From assembly GCA_963702765.1 (NCBI GenBank), contig CAVPEB010000020.1:10324-74323 (forward strand): a stretch of DNA of 64,000 nucleotides. The letters run 5' to 3'. The stretch comes from DATMNR01 sp963702765 (lineage in GTDB: Bacteria > Chloroflexota > Ktedonobacteria > Ktedonobacterales > Ktedonobacteraceae). Shown one piece after another: positions 18,112-27,935 of this stretch. The notes below the pieces were generated by a model. It did not search any database, was not told the origin of the DNA, and was given only the letters and a program-made list of their open reading frames with translations. Within the stretch, counting starts at the first letter, position 1; each line of letters opens with the position of its first letter. Both the position numbers and the translations under genes were made by a program.

Positions 18112-18496
18112 AAATATAACATAGATAATACATTGATGTCAAAGAGTATTTGTCTGTTAAGTAGGGCTAATTCCACGGGTTGCACAACGAGAGAACATAC
18201 TAAATGAGGCATCTTCGCAGGCTCGTTCAACTACCCTGTGGGTTTGTGGAAAGTGATCAGTATGCTCTCTGATGTAGAGAAACAAATCAACTTTGAAGAA
18301 TCTCCCCAATCCGAACACCAGATGAGGGGAAACTCATTGACAGGGTTTTAGGCCAGTTATGGTATTGCACATCTAGAATGAAACAGCGTTTCATCGCCAC
18401 TGCTGTCTTCGAGACCTACTCCGATCCGGCACCACCTGTCCTCCTTCTCTCCGACAGGCGAGTGTGTTGCTTTCTCGGCCTTCCCTCGTCAAACAC
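18112..18496. other. Divergent intergenic region between two TetR genes
   Basis: About 385 bp with no credible gene. Expected to hold the promoter of the first TetR gene (minus strand), which I could not fix. The plus-strand promoter of the second TetR gene begins at 18497. Confidence 0.4.
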
Positions 18497-18525
18497 TTGA
18501 CAATCAGAAACCCGGCAGGTATACT
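18497..18525 (+). promoter_or_regulatory. Strong sigma-70-type promoter of the second TetR gene
   Basis: TTGACA (18497-18502), 17-bp spacer, TATACT (18520-18525). The predicted start near 18532 touches the palindrome at 18533-18553. Confidence 0.7.
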
Positions 18526-18532
18526 CACAAAT

Positions 18533-18553
18533 AAATGAATAAAATATTCATTT
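18533..18553. promoter_or_regulatory. Candidate operator at the transcription start of the second TetR gene
   Basis: AAATGAATA-AAA-TATTCATTT, a perfect 9-bp inverted repeat with a 3-bp centre, placed at about +1 to +21 of the promoter above and 23 bp before the start codon. A bound repressor would block transcript initiation, so autorepression is likely. Confidence 0.6.
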
Positions 18554-18575
18554 TATTGAAAGGGAAGAGGTTGCC

Positions 18576-19172
18576 ATGGCTCGAACGGCAGAGGCGAATC
18601 AACGTTTACGTGAAGCGCAACGCGCGAAGATTTTACAGAGCGCCAGTAGGGTTTTTGCGCGTCTGGGGAGAGCGGCGACGATGGCTGATGTTGCCGCTGA
18701 AGCTGCGGTCAGTCAAGGGCTGGCCTATCGTTACTTTGCGAGCAAGGAAGCGCTCCTGCAAACCCTGGTCGAGCAAGCCATACTCAGCGACCCGACTGGA
18801 TTGCCGTCCTTTCTTGAGATGGAGGGTTCACCAGGAGAGCGCCTTGCCTTGCTCATTTCCCATCTTTGGGAAAGCAGATGCCAACATCCCGAATTCTATC
18901 AGCTCTTCGATCAGGTCCAATGCGATGAGGCCACGCCTGCCGACCTCCGTGAAGTGATACGCAAGCGAGGTCAGACCTTTTACGACGTGATGGGGCAACT
19001 GATCGTCGAGGGTCAAGCCAGCGGCGAAATCGCAGCAGGCAATCCAGTCCAACTGATCACTGCTGTTGCTGCATGTCTTGAGGGGGTAACCAGGTTCGCG
19101 TTGCGTGATCCTCAGCAGTTCAAAGCATCTTGTCCTGATGCCAGGATTCTCTTGCGCATGTTCAAACCATAG
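18576..19172 (+). CDS. TetR/AcrR-family transcriptional regulator
   Basis: 198 residues. The N-terminal helix-turn-helix (about 15-65) reads QSASRVFARLGRAATMADVA, AEAAVSQGLAYRYFASKEAL. The ligand domain follows. The AAAGGGAAGAGG ribosome region precedes the ATG. It has its own strong promoter overlapped by a perfect inverted repeat, the sign of autoregulation. The small membrane-protein fragment, an amidohydrolase and a methyltransferase follow on the same strand and could be its targets. Confidence 0.9.
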   Translation: MARTAEANQRLREAQRAKILQSASRVFARLGRAATMADVAAEAAVSQGLAYRYFASKEALLQTLVEQAILSDPTGLPSFLEMEGSPGERLALLISHLWESRCQHPEFYQLFDQVQCDEATPADLREVIRKRGQTFYDVMGQLIVEGQASGEIAAGNPVQLITAVAACLEGVTRFALRDPQQFKASCPDARILLRMFKP

Positions 19173-19239
19173 TGAACCTTTTCCCTCTCTGCTCCTGGTT
19201 ATGAGGAAGTATTACTGCGACAAAAGAAAGGGCATATGT

Positions 19240-19518
19240 ATGTCAAGTCGTCCAGAGGTTCGTTGGAGTCAGCTCCGAACGGCTATGCTCCCCGATCTGC
19301 TCATCTCCCTTGTTGGCCCGGTACTCATCTATCGAGTGGCTGTTTCGTCTCTGCCAGCAACCGAGGCGCTCCTTCTGGCTGGTGTGCTGCCACTCATCCG
19401 CGTAGGTATTGGCTTGATACGAAGTATCTTTCTCTCCAGAGAAAGGGAGCTGAAAAATGCAAACCTCTTTCCAAACACCTGGACCCACCTTGCAGATTCG
19501 TCACGTACGCGTCTTTGA
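19240..19518 (+). CDS. Short membrane protein, possibly a cut-down VC0807-type protein
   Basis: The frame from ATG 19240 (GAAAGGG about nine bases upstream) encodes 92 residues. The first 65 are protein-like, with LLPDLLISLVGPVLIYRVAV-type and LLAGVLPLIRVGIGLIRSIF hydrophobic segments. These resemble the N-terminal two helices of VC0807-family membrane proteins, normally about 200 residues. The last 20 codons overlap the amidohydrolase start in another frame and look random. So this is probably a 3'-truncated remnant, or a small protein translationally coupled to the next gene. Confidence 0.45.
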   Translation: MSSRPEVRWSQLRTAMLPDLLISLVGPVLIYRVAVSSLPATEALLLAGVLPLIRVGIGLIRSIFLSRERELKNANLFPNTWTHLADSSRTRL

Positions 19519-20698
19519 CGGTGAACGCGTTCTTGAACAGCGCTCAGTTCTGGTCGAGAACGGGATCATCAGCGGTATCACTGAACCAGATCTGCACATA
19601 CAGCACGCAGAAGTCATAGATGGGCGGGGCCGCACATTGTTGCCCGGACTGTTTGATGCCCATGTACACCTTGCAGACAATCCCGAACCGGCCTTGCGCC
19701 AGGCCATCTCGCTTGGGGTCACGACGGTGCTGGACATGTTTAACGGCACCAACCTCCTCGAAGCCAAACAGCGGCTCGTGGCAGAGGAGCCAGCGGACCT
19801 TGCGGACCTGCGAACAGCAGGATATGGAGCCATCGCGCCAGGGAGCCTTCTGGCAAAGCTCTTTACGGGCCCATTACCCACAATTACCAGTCCAGAGCAG
19901 GCTCCTGCGTGGGTGGATACCCGCCTGGCTGAGGGATCGGATTACATCAAAATTATCTATGACGAGCGGGAAGGCGGCGACCTTTCCCAGGAGGTCGTTC
20001 GCGCACTGGTTCAAGCAACGCACCGGTGGGGGAAATTGGTGGTGGTGCATGTGCTCGCGGAGCAGAAGGCGCGCGAAGCTATTGCGGCGGGGGCAGATGG
20101 GTTAGCGCATCTGTTTCTTGGCGAGGACGTGAGTCTCGACTTCGGCCACTTTGCTGCAGCGCATCACGTCTTTGTGATTCCAACGCTGATGATTTTGGCT
20201 GGTCTGTGCGGGAAGCCGCAAGGTCCAGCGTTGCTGGCTGACTCCTCTTTAGCACCCTACATCACCGCTCAACAGCGGCAAGCACCGATGAGGCCAGCGG
20301 ATCCGAGTCACCATCACCTGTACCAGGCCACGGTTTCCGCGATGCAGCAATTACTGGAAGCACAGGTTCCTCTACTGGCCGGGACCGATACCGGGCCACC
20401 TACTGCCGCATTGGGAGTAACGGGCTACGGCACCGCTCTGCATGGTGAACTGAAGTTATTGGTTGACGCGGGGATGACGCCAGTGCAAGCATTGGCTGCC
20501 GCAACGTCTGTCCCGGCGCGCATCTTCCATTTCACGGATCGAGGACTGATTCGATCAGGGATGCGCGCGGATCTGGTGCTGGTCGAAGGAAATCCCACAC
20601 AGGACATTCTCGCGACCCGCAACATCGTGGCCGTCTGGAAACGGGGTGTGCAGGTACAGCGCCAACGAGGCGAGGCAACTGAGGAAGTTGACAAATAA
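19457..20698 (+). CDS. Metal-dependent amidohydrolase (imidazolonepropionase/prolidase-like)
   Basis: 413 residues. An N-terminal beta-sandwich (IRHVRVFDGERVLEQRSVLV) precedes the first metal pair FDAHVHL near residue 65. DYIKIIYDE near 160 holds the candidate bridging Lys, VVHVLAE and GLAHLF carry the other His, and LLAGTDTG near 310 carries the catalytic Asp. A C-terminal RADLVLVEGNP strand closes the sandwich. It belongs with the imidazolonepropionase-like and Sgx-type dipeptidase hydrolases, which open cyclic amides or cleave Xaa-Pro/Arg/Lys dipeptides. AAGGGAG lies before the ATG. Substrate unknown. Confidence 0.88.
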   Translation: MQTSFQTPGPTLQIRHVRVFDGERVLEQRSVLVENGIISGITEPDLHIQHAEVIDGRGRTLLPGLFDAHVHLADNPEPALRQAISLGVTTVLDMFNGTNLLEAKQRLVAEEPADLADLRTAGYGAIAPGSLLAKLFTGPLPTITSPEQAPAWVDTRLAEGSDYIKIIYDEREGGDLSQEVVRALVQATHRWGKLVVVHVLAEQKAREAIAAGADGLAHLFLGEDVSLDFGHFAAAHHVFVIPTLMILAGLCGKPQGPALLADSSLAPYITAQQRQAPMRPADPSHHHLYQATVSAMQQLLEAQVPLLAGTDTGPPTAALGVTGYGTALHGELKLLVDAGMTPVQALAAATSVPARIFHFTDRGLIRSGMRADLVLVEGNPTQDILATRNIVAVWKRGVQVQRQRGEATEEVDK

Positions 20699-20784
20699 CG
20701 TGAAGTGATCAATACATGCTTTTGAGGTGAAATGGAAAGAACAGATTCGAGTTCGACACCCTCGACGAGAAAGGAAGCACACCG

Positions 20785-21609
20785 ATGCAACTCCCTGGAG
20801 AGAACGTCCATCACGTTCATTTGACGGAAGAAAAAGCAACGCTCTTCATTACGCTCTACGCAAAAGCTCTGGATAACCGTTCGAAACGTCCCATCTTAGG
20901 GGACAAAACAGCGGATGAATTAGTCAGCTCACTTGTGTATGACTTTCACAAATTGAAAGACGCTGGCAACGACCATTTAGCCGTGCTGAGGGCGAAGCAA
21001 TTCGACGACTGGGTAGAGGAATTTCTTGCGAAGCATCATGATGCGACGGTTTTACATCTCGGCTGTGGATTGGATACGCGCGTGATGAGAGTCAATCCGC
21101 CGTCCGAGGTCAAGTGGTACGATCTGGACTATCCAGAAGTGATGGCCTTACGGGAGCAATGCTTTCCCAAACGCGACGGGTACTTCCAGGTGGCTTCTTC
21201 CGTCACTGATCAAGCGTGGTTGGAAACCATTCCCAGCGATCGTCCCGTGATGATCGTAGCAGAAGGACTCCTGGAATATCTGACGGAGCAGGAAGTGCAA
21301 ACGCTTCTGAACCGTCTGACCAGTCATTTCCGCCATGGTCAAATCGCATTTGATGTCTTAAATTCGTTTGCGATACAACTTGGAAAATCGAAACTCCAGG
21401 AAACGACTGGAGCAACACATACGTGGGCAGTTGATGATACGCGCATAGTCGAACAATTAGATCCGAAGCTGACGAAGGATGTAGAGCTCTCCATCACTGA
21501 AGTTGCATCTCTGAAAAAATTGCCCTGGCGATCTCGCATCATATACACCGGCATGCGCCTGATCCCTCCGTTTCGGAATATGTTGCGCTTACTTCGTTAT
21601 CAGTTTTAA
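20785..21609 (+). CDS. SAM-dependent O-methyltransferase, LCMT/TcmP-like
   Basis: 274 residues. LHLGCGLDTR (about 92-101) is the SAM-binding GxGxxxR-type motif of the leucine carboxyl methyltransferase family. WYDLDYPEVM carries the acidic ribose contact and VAEGLLEYL the post-III motif. Bacterial members such as TcmP methylate carboxyl or hydroxyl groups of small metabolites. GAAAGGAAG precedes the ATG; the gap to the amidohydrolase is 86 bp on the same strand. It is followed by a degenerate transposase, so any further pathway genes have been lost or never existed here. Confidence 0.88.
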   Translation: MQLPGENVHHVHLTEEKATLFITLYAKALDNRSKRPILGDKTADELVSSLVYDFHKLKDAGNDHLAVLRAKQFDDWVEEFLAKHHDATVLHLGCGLDTRVMRVNPPSEVKWYDLDYPEVMALREQCFPKRDGYFQVASSVTDQAWLETIPSDRPVMIVAEGLLEYLTEQEVQTLLNRLTSHFRHGQIAFDVLNSFAIQLGKSKLQETTGATHTWAVDDTRIVEQLDPKLTKDVELSITEVASLKKLPWRSRIIYTGMRLIPPFRNMLRLLRYQF

Positions 21610-21707
21610 GCCGATCCAGCGCGAACGAGGGCAGCAAGAGGCATAACTGTTTCTGCTTAGCTTTGCCAACAAGAAACGTGGTGAGAGCACACAAAGGAGA
21701 AAACCGC

Positions 21708-24057
21708 ATGGAAGAGAGAGAAACGTTCGATCATGAATACCACCAGGCAACAAAAGCACAATTGGTCTTACTCATGCAAACAGGATATCCCTGGCACAAG
21801 GCTGCTGCAACAGCAGGACTTCAGATCAGTCGATCAACCGCTATCGCCTGTTACAAGCGGTACGTACACAGGGAGAAGCCGCATTGCAGGATGGAAGACA
21901 TGGGCATCCAGCCAAACTGCGAGAAGCTGTGCTCCAATGGCTGCAAGCCTTCTGCCGCTCTGCTCCACAGATACCGAGCAGGGAGGTGCAAGGAGCATTG
22001 CAAGAACGATTCGGCATTCACGTCAGTATTGGTCACCTCAATCGAATCCGTGCTCAATTGGGCATTGGGAATCACGTTGGGCGCTTGAAAAAAAACAGCA
22101 AACGCTCTGTTCTCCACTGGAAGCCCAGTGGCAAGAGGGTGCTGGTGGACTTCTGCTTGTTGCCGCTGCGCAAGAAACGGGCTTGCTGCCAGCGTTAGAA
22201 ACAGCACTTGCTTCTTGTACGCCTCAGGATCACTCACGTCTTGCTCACCTCTCTCCTCTTTCTGGTCGAATGCTGATGCTCACCTTCCTCTCTCTGGGCG
22301 TTGTTGGGCTTCGCCGCACCTGGGATTTGCGTAGCTACACTGGCGATGCACTTGGACTGCTCAGTGGCAGAAAGCGAGCCTATGGCTACCTCCACACCGA
22401 ACGCCTGCTCTCAGAAGTGGCTCGTGCGCAAGGAGACGAGGTCTTCACCGATGCGCTTGCCAGGTGGACAGCTCAGCTCTGGCAGATGCCAGAGCTGGAA
22501 CCGGGCAGTCAGCCCGCATCCTTTTATGTTGATGGACATCGTAAACCAGTGTATACTGGGGCATTGATCCCGCGAGGACTGGTAGGGCGTCTCTCGACGA
22601 TTCTTGGATGCCGGGCACTTGTCCTGTTACATGACGAACATGGACATCCTCTGCTTGCTACGACTCATCGTGGGGATCAGCATTTGACTATTAGACTGCC
22701 AGTCATTGTGAGGCGCTACGAGGAGCACATGAGCACTGGTGCTATCCAACAGATCATTGTGGACCGCGAAGGGATGGCTGCCGAATTTCTCGCCAAGTTA
22801 GTCAAAGAGGGACGAACGGCGATCTCCATTCTGCGAACCGATCAATATACTGGACTCGACTCGTTTACCGATATTGGAGATTTCATTCCGTGGTGCATAT
22901 TGCCGGAGGGAACAGTCCTGCGCGAGGTAGCACCTGCCACCTTTCCCCTTCCTTTGCCTGACCAGAAAGGACAGTTTCTCCCACTTCGCGTTGCTTTGAT
23001 CCGCGATCTGCATCGCTAGGTTCCTCTGCCTCCCACGGAAGAAGACCTGGAATATCCCAGGCGTTGGGATGCAGATTTAAGCGGAGAGGATCGCCGTTGG
23101 TGGGATACAGGATGGCAGGCGACACCGTCCCCTCAACGAACGACTGCTCCCAAACTCATTCCCATTGTCACGACAGCCGCGACCGTTGATGCTGCCGAAC
23201 TTGCCCAGACATACACCCAGCGTTGGTCACTGCAAGAAAATATCATTCGCGATTTTTTACTCCCGCTCGGGTTAGATACCAATCATGGCTACAGTAAAAG
23301 ACTGGTGGAAAATTCTGAGGTTGGAAAGCGCCGGGTTACTCTGGAGAAACGGCTGGCGAATGTGCAGCGTTGGGCGGAAGGAGCACGCAAGCGTTGCAGC
23401 AATGCCAGCAAATTGTATACGAAGCGCTGTCAGCTGACAAAGGAGCGAGCCACAGCATTGTATCGCGTTCTCAACAATTATCAGATCGAGTTGGAGCAGC
23501 AAGAGGAAGAACCCTGGCGACTACGGAAAACAATCAAAGAGGAAAAGGCTGTTGCTGATGCTGAAATCGAGGAGTACCAGCAGCGACAATGGAAAGCGTA
23601 CGACACCAGCAACCAGGAACACCGCAAATGTGAGCGGTATTGCCAGGAGCAGCGAGAACTTTTACGTACCTTAGAAGATCTCACGTTGAGTGAGCGCACC
23701 ATGTATGAATTGGACAACCGCAAAGACCAGGTGATGACGGTCTTCAAGGTGGCTCTGGCGAATCTGGTGATGTGGACGCGTGATCAGTATTTTCCAGCAT
23801 CATACGAGCAAGCTACCTGGAAACGACTGGCTCCCTTTTTCCATCTGCCAGGGTTGGTCAGGCAGAGCCAGGATACGGTTGAGGTTTCGCTTCGTCCTTT
23901 CAATGATCGGCAATACAATCGGGATCTCGCTGCACTCTGCGAACGGGTCAATGCTGCCGCGCCGCGCTTGCCTGATGGGCGTCATTTGCATGTTTCAGTG
24001 CAGATCAACGAGGTGGTGCGTCCCATTTTAGATGTGCAAAAACGTCGAGTGGCCTGA
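21708..24057 (+). pseudogene. Large DDE transposase gene, broken by two frameshifts and a stop
   Basis: The reading starts at ATG 21708 (AAGGAG upstream): EYHQATKAQLVLLMQTGYPW. It changes frame near 21840 into a helix-turn-helix part (EVQGALQERFGIHVSIGHLN) and again near 22120 into the catalytic part (SFYVDGHRKPVYTG, IQQIIVDREGMAAEFLAKL). A TAG stands at 23017-23019, after which the same frame continues with TYTQRWSLQENIIRDFLLPL and a long coiled-coil tail to 24057. The two Asp and the RWSLQENIIRDF Glu fit a DDE domain of the IS4/ISL3-like kind. Total would be about 780 residues. I could not find terminal inverted repeats, so the element ends are open. Confidence 0.8.
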
Positions 24058-24101
24058 AACCCTGATTGAGCAATCTGTGGAAAGTCGCGATCAAATGAGG
24101 T

Positions 24102-25019
24102 TCAACGCCTTTGGAGAGCCTCTGCGGTGGCCATCCATCCTTGCCATGCAGTGGGATACTTGGGCCTCCAACGACTGGCTTGCCGGAAACGAGCATTGCT
24201 GACACGTAAGGAGCGAGTCAACGACGTTGAACGATTTCCCAGCATGAGCGCCGCTCGGCCCGGGATGCGAAGCCATGCGGCCTTGCCTGCGGCTGCGGCA
24301 AGCGCGTCAGCGTAGTTCCGTTTAGTCAATGGCTCGTCATCGACGACGTTATAGGTTCCGGCTGGAACCGTCAGTGCTGCAACCACAGCCGCACCCGCAT
24401 CGGCGACGTGAATGGATGAGACATAGCTGTTAGCTGGCCCCATCATCACGACGATGTGGCGGCGCGCCAGCGCGAAAAACTGCTCACTGTGCGTGGCACA
24501 GGGCCCGTAGAACCAGCCGAACCGGAGTACAACGCCTGTGCCACTGGCGCGAGAGAAGCGGTTTGCGTTTGCTTCTGCGGCCAAATTCCCCTGGGCCATG
24601 GGGAAGGTGTCAGGGGGACATTGCTCATCGATCCAGGCATCTCCGCGATCGGGATAGATCATGCTCACCGATTCCTGTACCACCCGCTCGATTTCAGCTG
24701 CCATAGCAGCATTGATGATGGTAGCAGAGCCCTGCTTTCGAACGCGGTCGTTCTCGACCCATGCCTTTGTCTGCATGAACCTGGTGGTTGGCGGAATGGC
24801 TGTCGCAAGATTGATGACCGTATCATGCCCCTTGAATGCCTCAGTCAAGGCTTTGCGGTCAAAGATCGAGACGGTGATGGGCAAAGCGCCCTGCTGGCTC
24901 AACCGCGCGGCTTTTTCCGGCGTGCGAGCTACCGCCGTAACAGTGTGTGCGGCACGAACGAGAGCTGCAACGGCATAACTGCCAATCGCTCCCGTTGAAC
25001 CAATAACAAACACGTTCAT
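24102..25019 (-). CDS. NAD(P)-dependent epimerase/reductase (NmrA/atypical SDR)
   Basis: 305 residues from ATG 25019, chosen because it places VFVIGSTGAIGSYAVAALV, the dinucleotide-binding GxxGxxG, directly at the N-terminus. An earlier in-frame ATG at 25064 adds 15 unlike residues. AVARTPEKAARL follows as the cofactor-2'-phosphate region. FGWFYGPCATHSEQF and HVADAGAAVVAAL match the extended SDR family, but the usual YxxxK pair is not evident, so an NmrA-like sensor or isoflavone-reductase-type role is possible. Its 3' end lies 45 bp from the transposase pseudogene. Confidence 0.82.
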   Translation of the reverse strand: MNVFVIGSTGAIGSYAVAALVRAAHTVTAVARTPEKAARLSQQGALPITVSIFDRKALTEAFKGHDTVINLATAIPPTTRFMQTKAWVENDRVRKQGSATIINAAMAAEIERVVQESVSMIYPDRGDAWIDEQCPPDTFPMAQGNLAAEANANRFSRASGTGVVLRFGWFYGPCATHSEQFFALARRHIVVMMGPANSYVSSIHVADAGAAVVAALTVPAGTYNVVDDEPLTKRNYADALAAAAGKAAWLRIPGRAALMLGNRSTSLTRSLRVSNARFRQASRWRPKYPTAWQGWMATAEALQRR

Positions 25020-25165
25020 GCTTTTCGACTTCCCGATCTCGATGTCCGGTCTCAATTGGAACATTCCATGGTGACGCGAACGCGATCAAGAGAAAAGAGC
25101 CAGGAAAGGCAATAGAAACGCCTTCCTATTGGTATCGTTTCCGCTCCCATGGAAATGAGCTGAGC

Positions 25166-25909
25166 CTACCGTTTATCGCTCATTTCCATGCGGGATTGTT
25201 GTGGCTCTCGCTGCTGCTCGATTGGCGAACTTCGCTGCTGATGGAATTTTTCCTGGACAAAGAGTCGCCACCCGATGACAACCGGCCAGGCAAACGTCAC
25301 GAGCACCAGGGCGCGTTCAATCAGTCCTCCAATCGAGGACGACGATCCTCCAGATGCGCTTCGGGGGCCAGCAGCACAAAGGAGAGCGCGATGAGCATCA
25401 CTGCTGCCAAGGCCGTGGCTAATGAGTACCAACCATATCCACGCCAGTCGCGCACTCGCCGCCATTGCCAGCTCGCAACCAGACACGCCGCAACTGGTGC
25501 CAGAAACGCTAGCAGGAATCCAATCGTCCAATGCAGCACTGCTGTGCCGGGAGTGGCAGTAAAGATGGCCGCATTGAAGATCCCAATGCTCGCAAGAAGC
25601 AAGAGGAACCAGACAGGCTACCCGCCCTCCTTTCCTCATGATCTGGCGCATCCCAAGAAAAAAACCGATGGCAAAGGCGAAGAGCAAGACAGCAAAGATC
25701 GCCGTACCTCCGTCGACCAGCCAGACGTTGGTTCCCACTCCTAGGGTGCTAATCGACTGGCGTATTGGAGAGTATCCTGGGCGCAGAAAACCAGCGATGG
25801 TGAAGTCAGCCACAAAGAGAATCGGACTCACCACTCCAGCCAGTGCTAACCAGCGAGCAATACGCTTGTCTCCTGGATCTGAGAGCGCCGATGAGAAGTT
25901 CTCTTGCAT
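25166..25909 (-). pseudogene. DUF998 membrane protein gene with two compensating frameshifts
   Basis: The outer parts share one frame: MQENFSSALSDPGDKRIARW at the start, GGLIERALVLVTFAWPVVIG at the end. The middle is protein-like only in another frame: LLASIGIFNAAIFTATPGT and LATALAAVMLIALSFVLLAP. One extra C near 25620 and a second shift near 25335 explain it. Restored, it is a six-helix DUF998 protein of about 245 residues, unknown function. Because the second shift returns to the first frame, an uncorrected translation is full length but has a nonsense middle. Confidence 0.75.
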
Positions 25910-26418
25910 GATTTCTCCTTTCTCAAGAAAGACAATGTGGGGAAAAGCTCTGATGCGCTGAAAGGTTCCACTTTGGTCTCTTAGTCTACACAGCTTTCGC
26001 CCCTGGATGATCTAAGAGGTGCCCTGGCAAGAGTCTAAGGGTTGAAGGTTGAAGGTGACTATGGATGCCTTCTTCTCAAGAAGATGTCTTCAGGCCAGAA
26101 AAAGCCTCGTATGGTCTACATTGACGCACGCTTTCACGCGTCTCTCGCGCCTATCTTCGATTTTTGCCTTTTTCATACTACACGAACTAAGAGTTGCTAG
26201 CGATACTCATCCACTTTTGGGCATGGGCATTTCCATACGGATTTCGGGAACGAACTGGCTCTTGGGCATGTTGACCTCACCAAAGCGTGCCAGATCCATT
26301 TTATCGGGCAGGCAACATTAAAGCCATGTACGACTTTGAAATATCCGAAACATCTCCGCTAAGATGTATAATTATCCCTGAGAATCTCAAAAAACGCAGC
26401 ACCACCTGGAGACAAACA
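25910..26418. other. Intergenic region, no firm gene
   Basis: About 510 bp. On the minus strand at about 26214-26301 a short frame reads MDLARFGEVNMPKSQFVPEI and then RMEMPMPKSG with a stop. Its composition is odd (Met-rich) and I cannot tell a remnant from chance. The rest shows nothing. Confidence 0.35.
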
Positions 26419-27312
26419 ATGCTTACTATCAGAGATGAAACCTTTAATGGGCAATACCCCTTTACTCCGCACTATTACTCTCATCAAGGCATTGATATAC
26501 ACTATGTAGATGAAGGTAGCGGCGAACCCGTAGTCATGATTCATGGTGATCCAACCTGGGGATTCCTCTATCGCCACTTTATCTCATCTCTCTCACAGCA
26601 ACATCGCTGTATCGTTCCAGATCATATGGGTATGGGTAAATCCTCTATACCCGAGGAACGCTCATTGTATCGGCTTGAGCAACACTGTGCCAACTTAGAA
26701 GCGCTCCTCCTGCACCATAATCTAGACGAGATTACTCTCATTCTGCATGATTGGGGAGGACCTGTGGGACTTGGCTTTGCCATGCGCCATCCAGAGCGTA
26801 TCAAACGCCTGGTATTGATGAACACATGGGCATTCGCTCCATGGCCAGGAGGACCATTTCCCCGTCTATTGGAGATCATCCGTTCTGAGCGAGGCGAAGC
26901 ATTTGTATTAAGGAAGAACGGCTATCTCGAACCCGCACTCATTGGTACAACCTACCACGGTGAGAATCTAACTAATATCGTCTTGGACGCATACCGCGCT
27001 CCTTTCCCAACACCAGAATCTCGTTTGGCCTTGCTCTACTGGTCACGCGATATACCTGTACAGGAAACTGACACATCCTATGCAGAAATGAAACGCATCG
27101 AAGATAGTTTGCCACTATTTAACACAAAACCAGTAATGCTCGTGTGGGGAATGCAGGATCCCGTCATCCCGCCCTCGATCCTACATCGCTGGCAGCAGCT
27201 ATACCCTGATGCGACAACACACGAAATCGCAGACGCAAGTCACTTTTTACAAGAAGATGCCCATGAACGCATCATACCCTTGATCGAAACATTTCTAAAA
27301 AGCAATCCTTAG
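26419..27312 (+). CDS. Alpha/beta hydrolase, haloalkane dehalogenase-like
   Basis: 297 residues from ATG 26419 (GGAG eight bases before); the open frame upstream is not protein-like. Signatures of the dehalogenase branch: HGDPTWGFLYR near 42-52 (oxyanion hole), nucleophile elbow LILHDWGGPVGLGF with Asp in place of Ser and a Trp next to it, VWGMQDPVIPP, and catalytic His in ADASHFLQEDAHE. An Asp nucleophile followed by Trp is known from haloalkane dehalogenases, which hydrolyse carbon-halogen bonds; epoxide hydrolases share HDWGG too. The second halide-binding residue cannot be judged without a structure alignment. Confidence 0.87.
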   Translation: MLTIRDETFNGQYPFTPHYYSHQGIDIHYVDEGSGEPVVMIHGDPTWGFLYRHFISSLSQQHRCIVPDHMGMGKSSIPEERSLYRLEQHCANLEALLLHHNLDEITLILHDWGGPVGLGFAMRHPERIKRLVLMNTWAFAPWPGGPFPRLLEIIRSERGEAFVLRKNGYLEPALIGTTYHGENLTNIVLDAYRAPFPTPESRLALLYWSRDIPVQETDTSYAEMKRIEDSLPLFNTKPVMLVWGMQDPVIPPSILHRWQQLYPDATTHEIADASHFLQEDAHERIIPLIETFLKSNP

Positions 27313-27371
27313 GCTATAAAAGAGGCTCTTGCGTAACTTCATCGATTTGGAAAGCAGGGCAAAAATACTTA

Positions 27372-27935
27372 TCATCTGATCTGATATTCGCTTTTGAGAA
27401 GGGAGAAGATCTTAATATCAAAGAAGTGGTTGTTCAAGAAGAGAGCCTCTCGTAAAATTCCTTCTTCCTGAAAACCGAGCCTTTGGAGAAGCCGCATAGA
27501 GGCATCATTTCCCAGGCGAACTCTCGCTTCAACACGATGAAGGTTCCTCACCTCAAAGCCAAACCGCAGGAGTTCCTGGATTGCCTCAGTCATGATCCCT
27601 TGCTTCCAATAAAGCCGTGCCAGATCATAACCAATTGCTCCAAACTGACGGCCCAGATGCCAGGAGTATCCACAAATTCCCACCATATGATCTTCTCCCT
27701 TAAACGTAATTCCCCAGTGCGTTTCCTCCCCAAGTTCGCAACTAGAGTGCATCTGCTCAATGAATTGCTGGGCCTCTTCAAGCTGAGTGAAGCCTAGTAC
27801 ATCTCGATAGCGCATGACTTCTTCATCACCGAAAATACTAAAGATCGACTTGGCATCTTCTGGTCGCATCTCACGAAGAACTAATCGTTTCGTCTCTAAT
27901 CGGGGAACCTCATTTGTGTTGTTGCTACTACTCAT
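27372..27935 (-). CDS. GNAT N-acetyltransferase, RimJ/RimL-like
   Basis: 187 residues from ATG 27935, which has AAGGAGG nine bases upstream. RLETKRLVLREMRPEDAKSI is the usual N-terminal strand and helix of RimL-type GNATs. YDLARLYWKQGIMTEAIQEL is the acetyl-CoA pyrophosphate loop region, and VRLGNDASMRLLQRLGFQEE is the C-terminal signature. Such enzymes acetylate N-terminal amines of ribosomal proteins or small amines. The gene is divergent from leuS and stands alone; its target is unknown. Confidence 0.9.
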   Translation of the reverse strand: MSSSNNTNEVPRLETKRLVLREMRPEDAKSIFSIFGDEEVMRYRDVLGFTQLEEAQQFIEQMHSSCELGEETHWGITFKGEDHMVGICGYSWHLGRQFGAIGYDLARLYWKQGIMTEAIQELLRFGFEVRNLHRVEARVRLGNDASMRLLQRLGFQEEGILREALFLNNHFFDIKIFSLLKSEYQIR

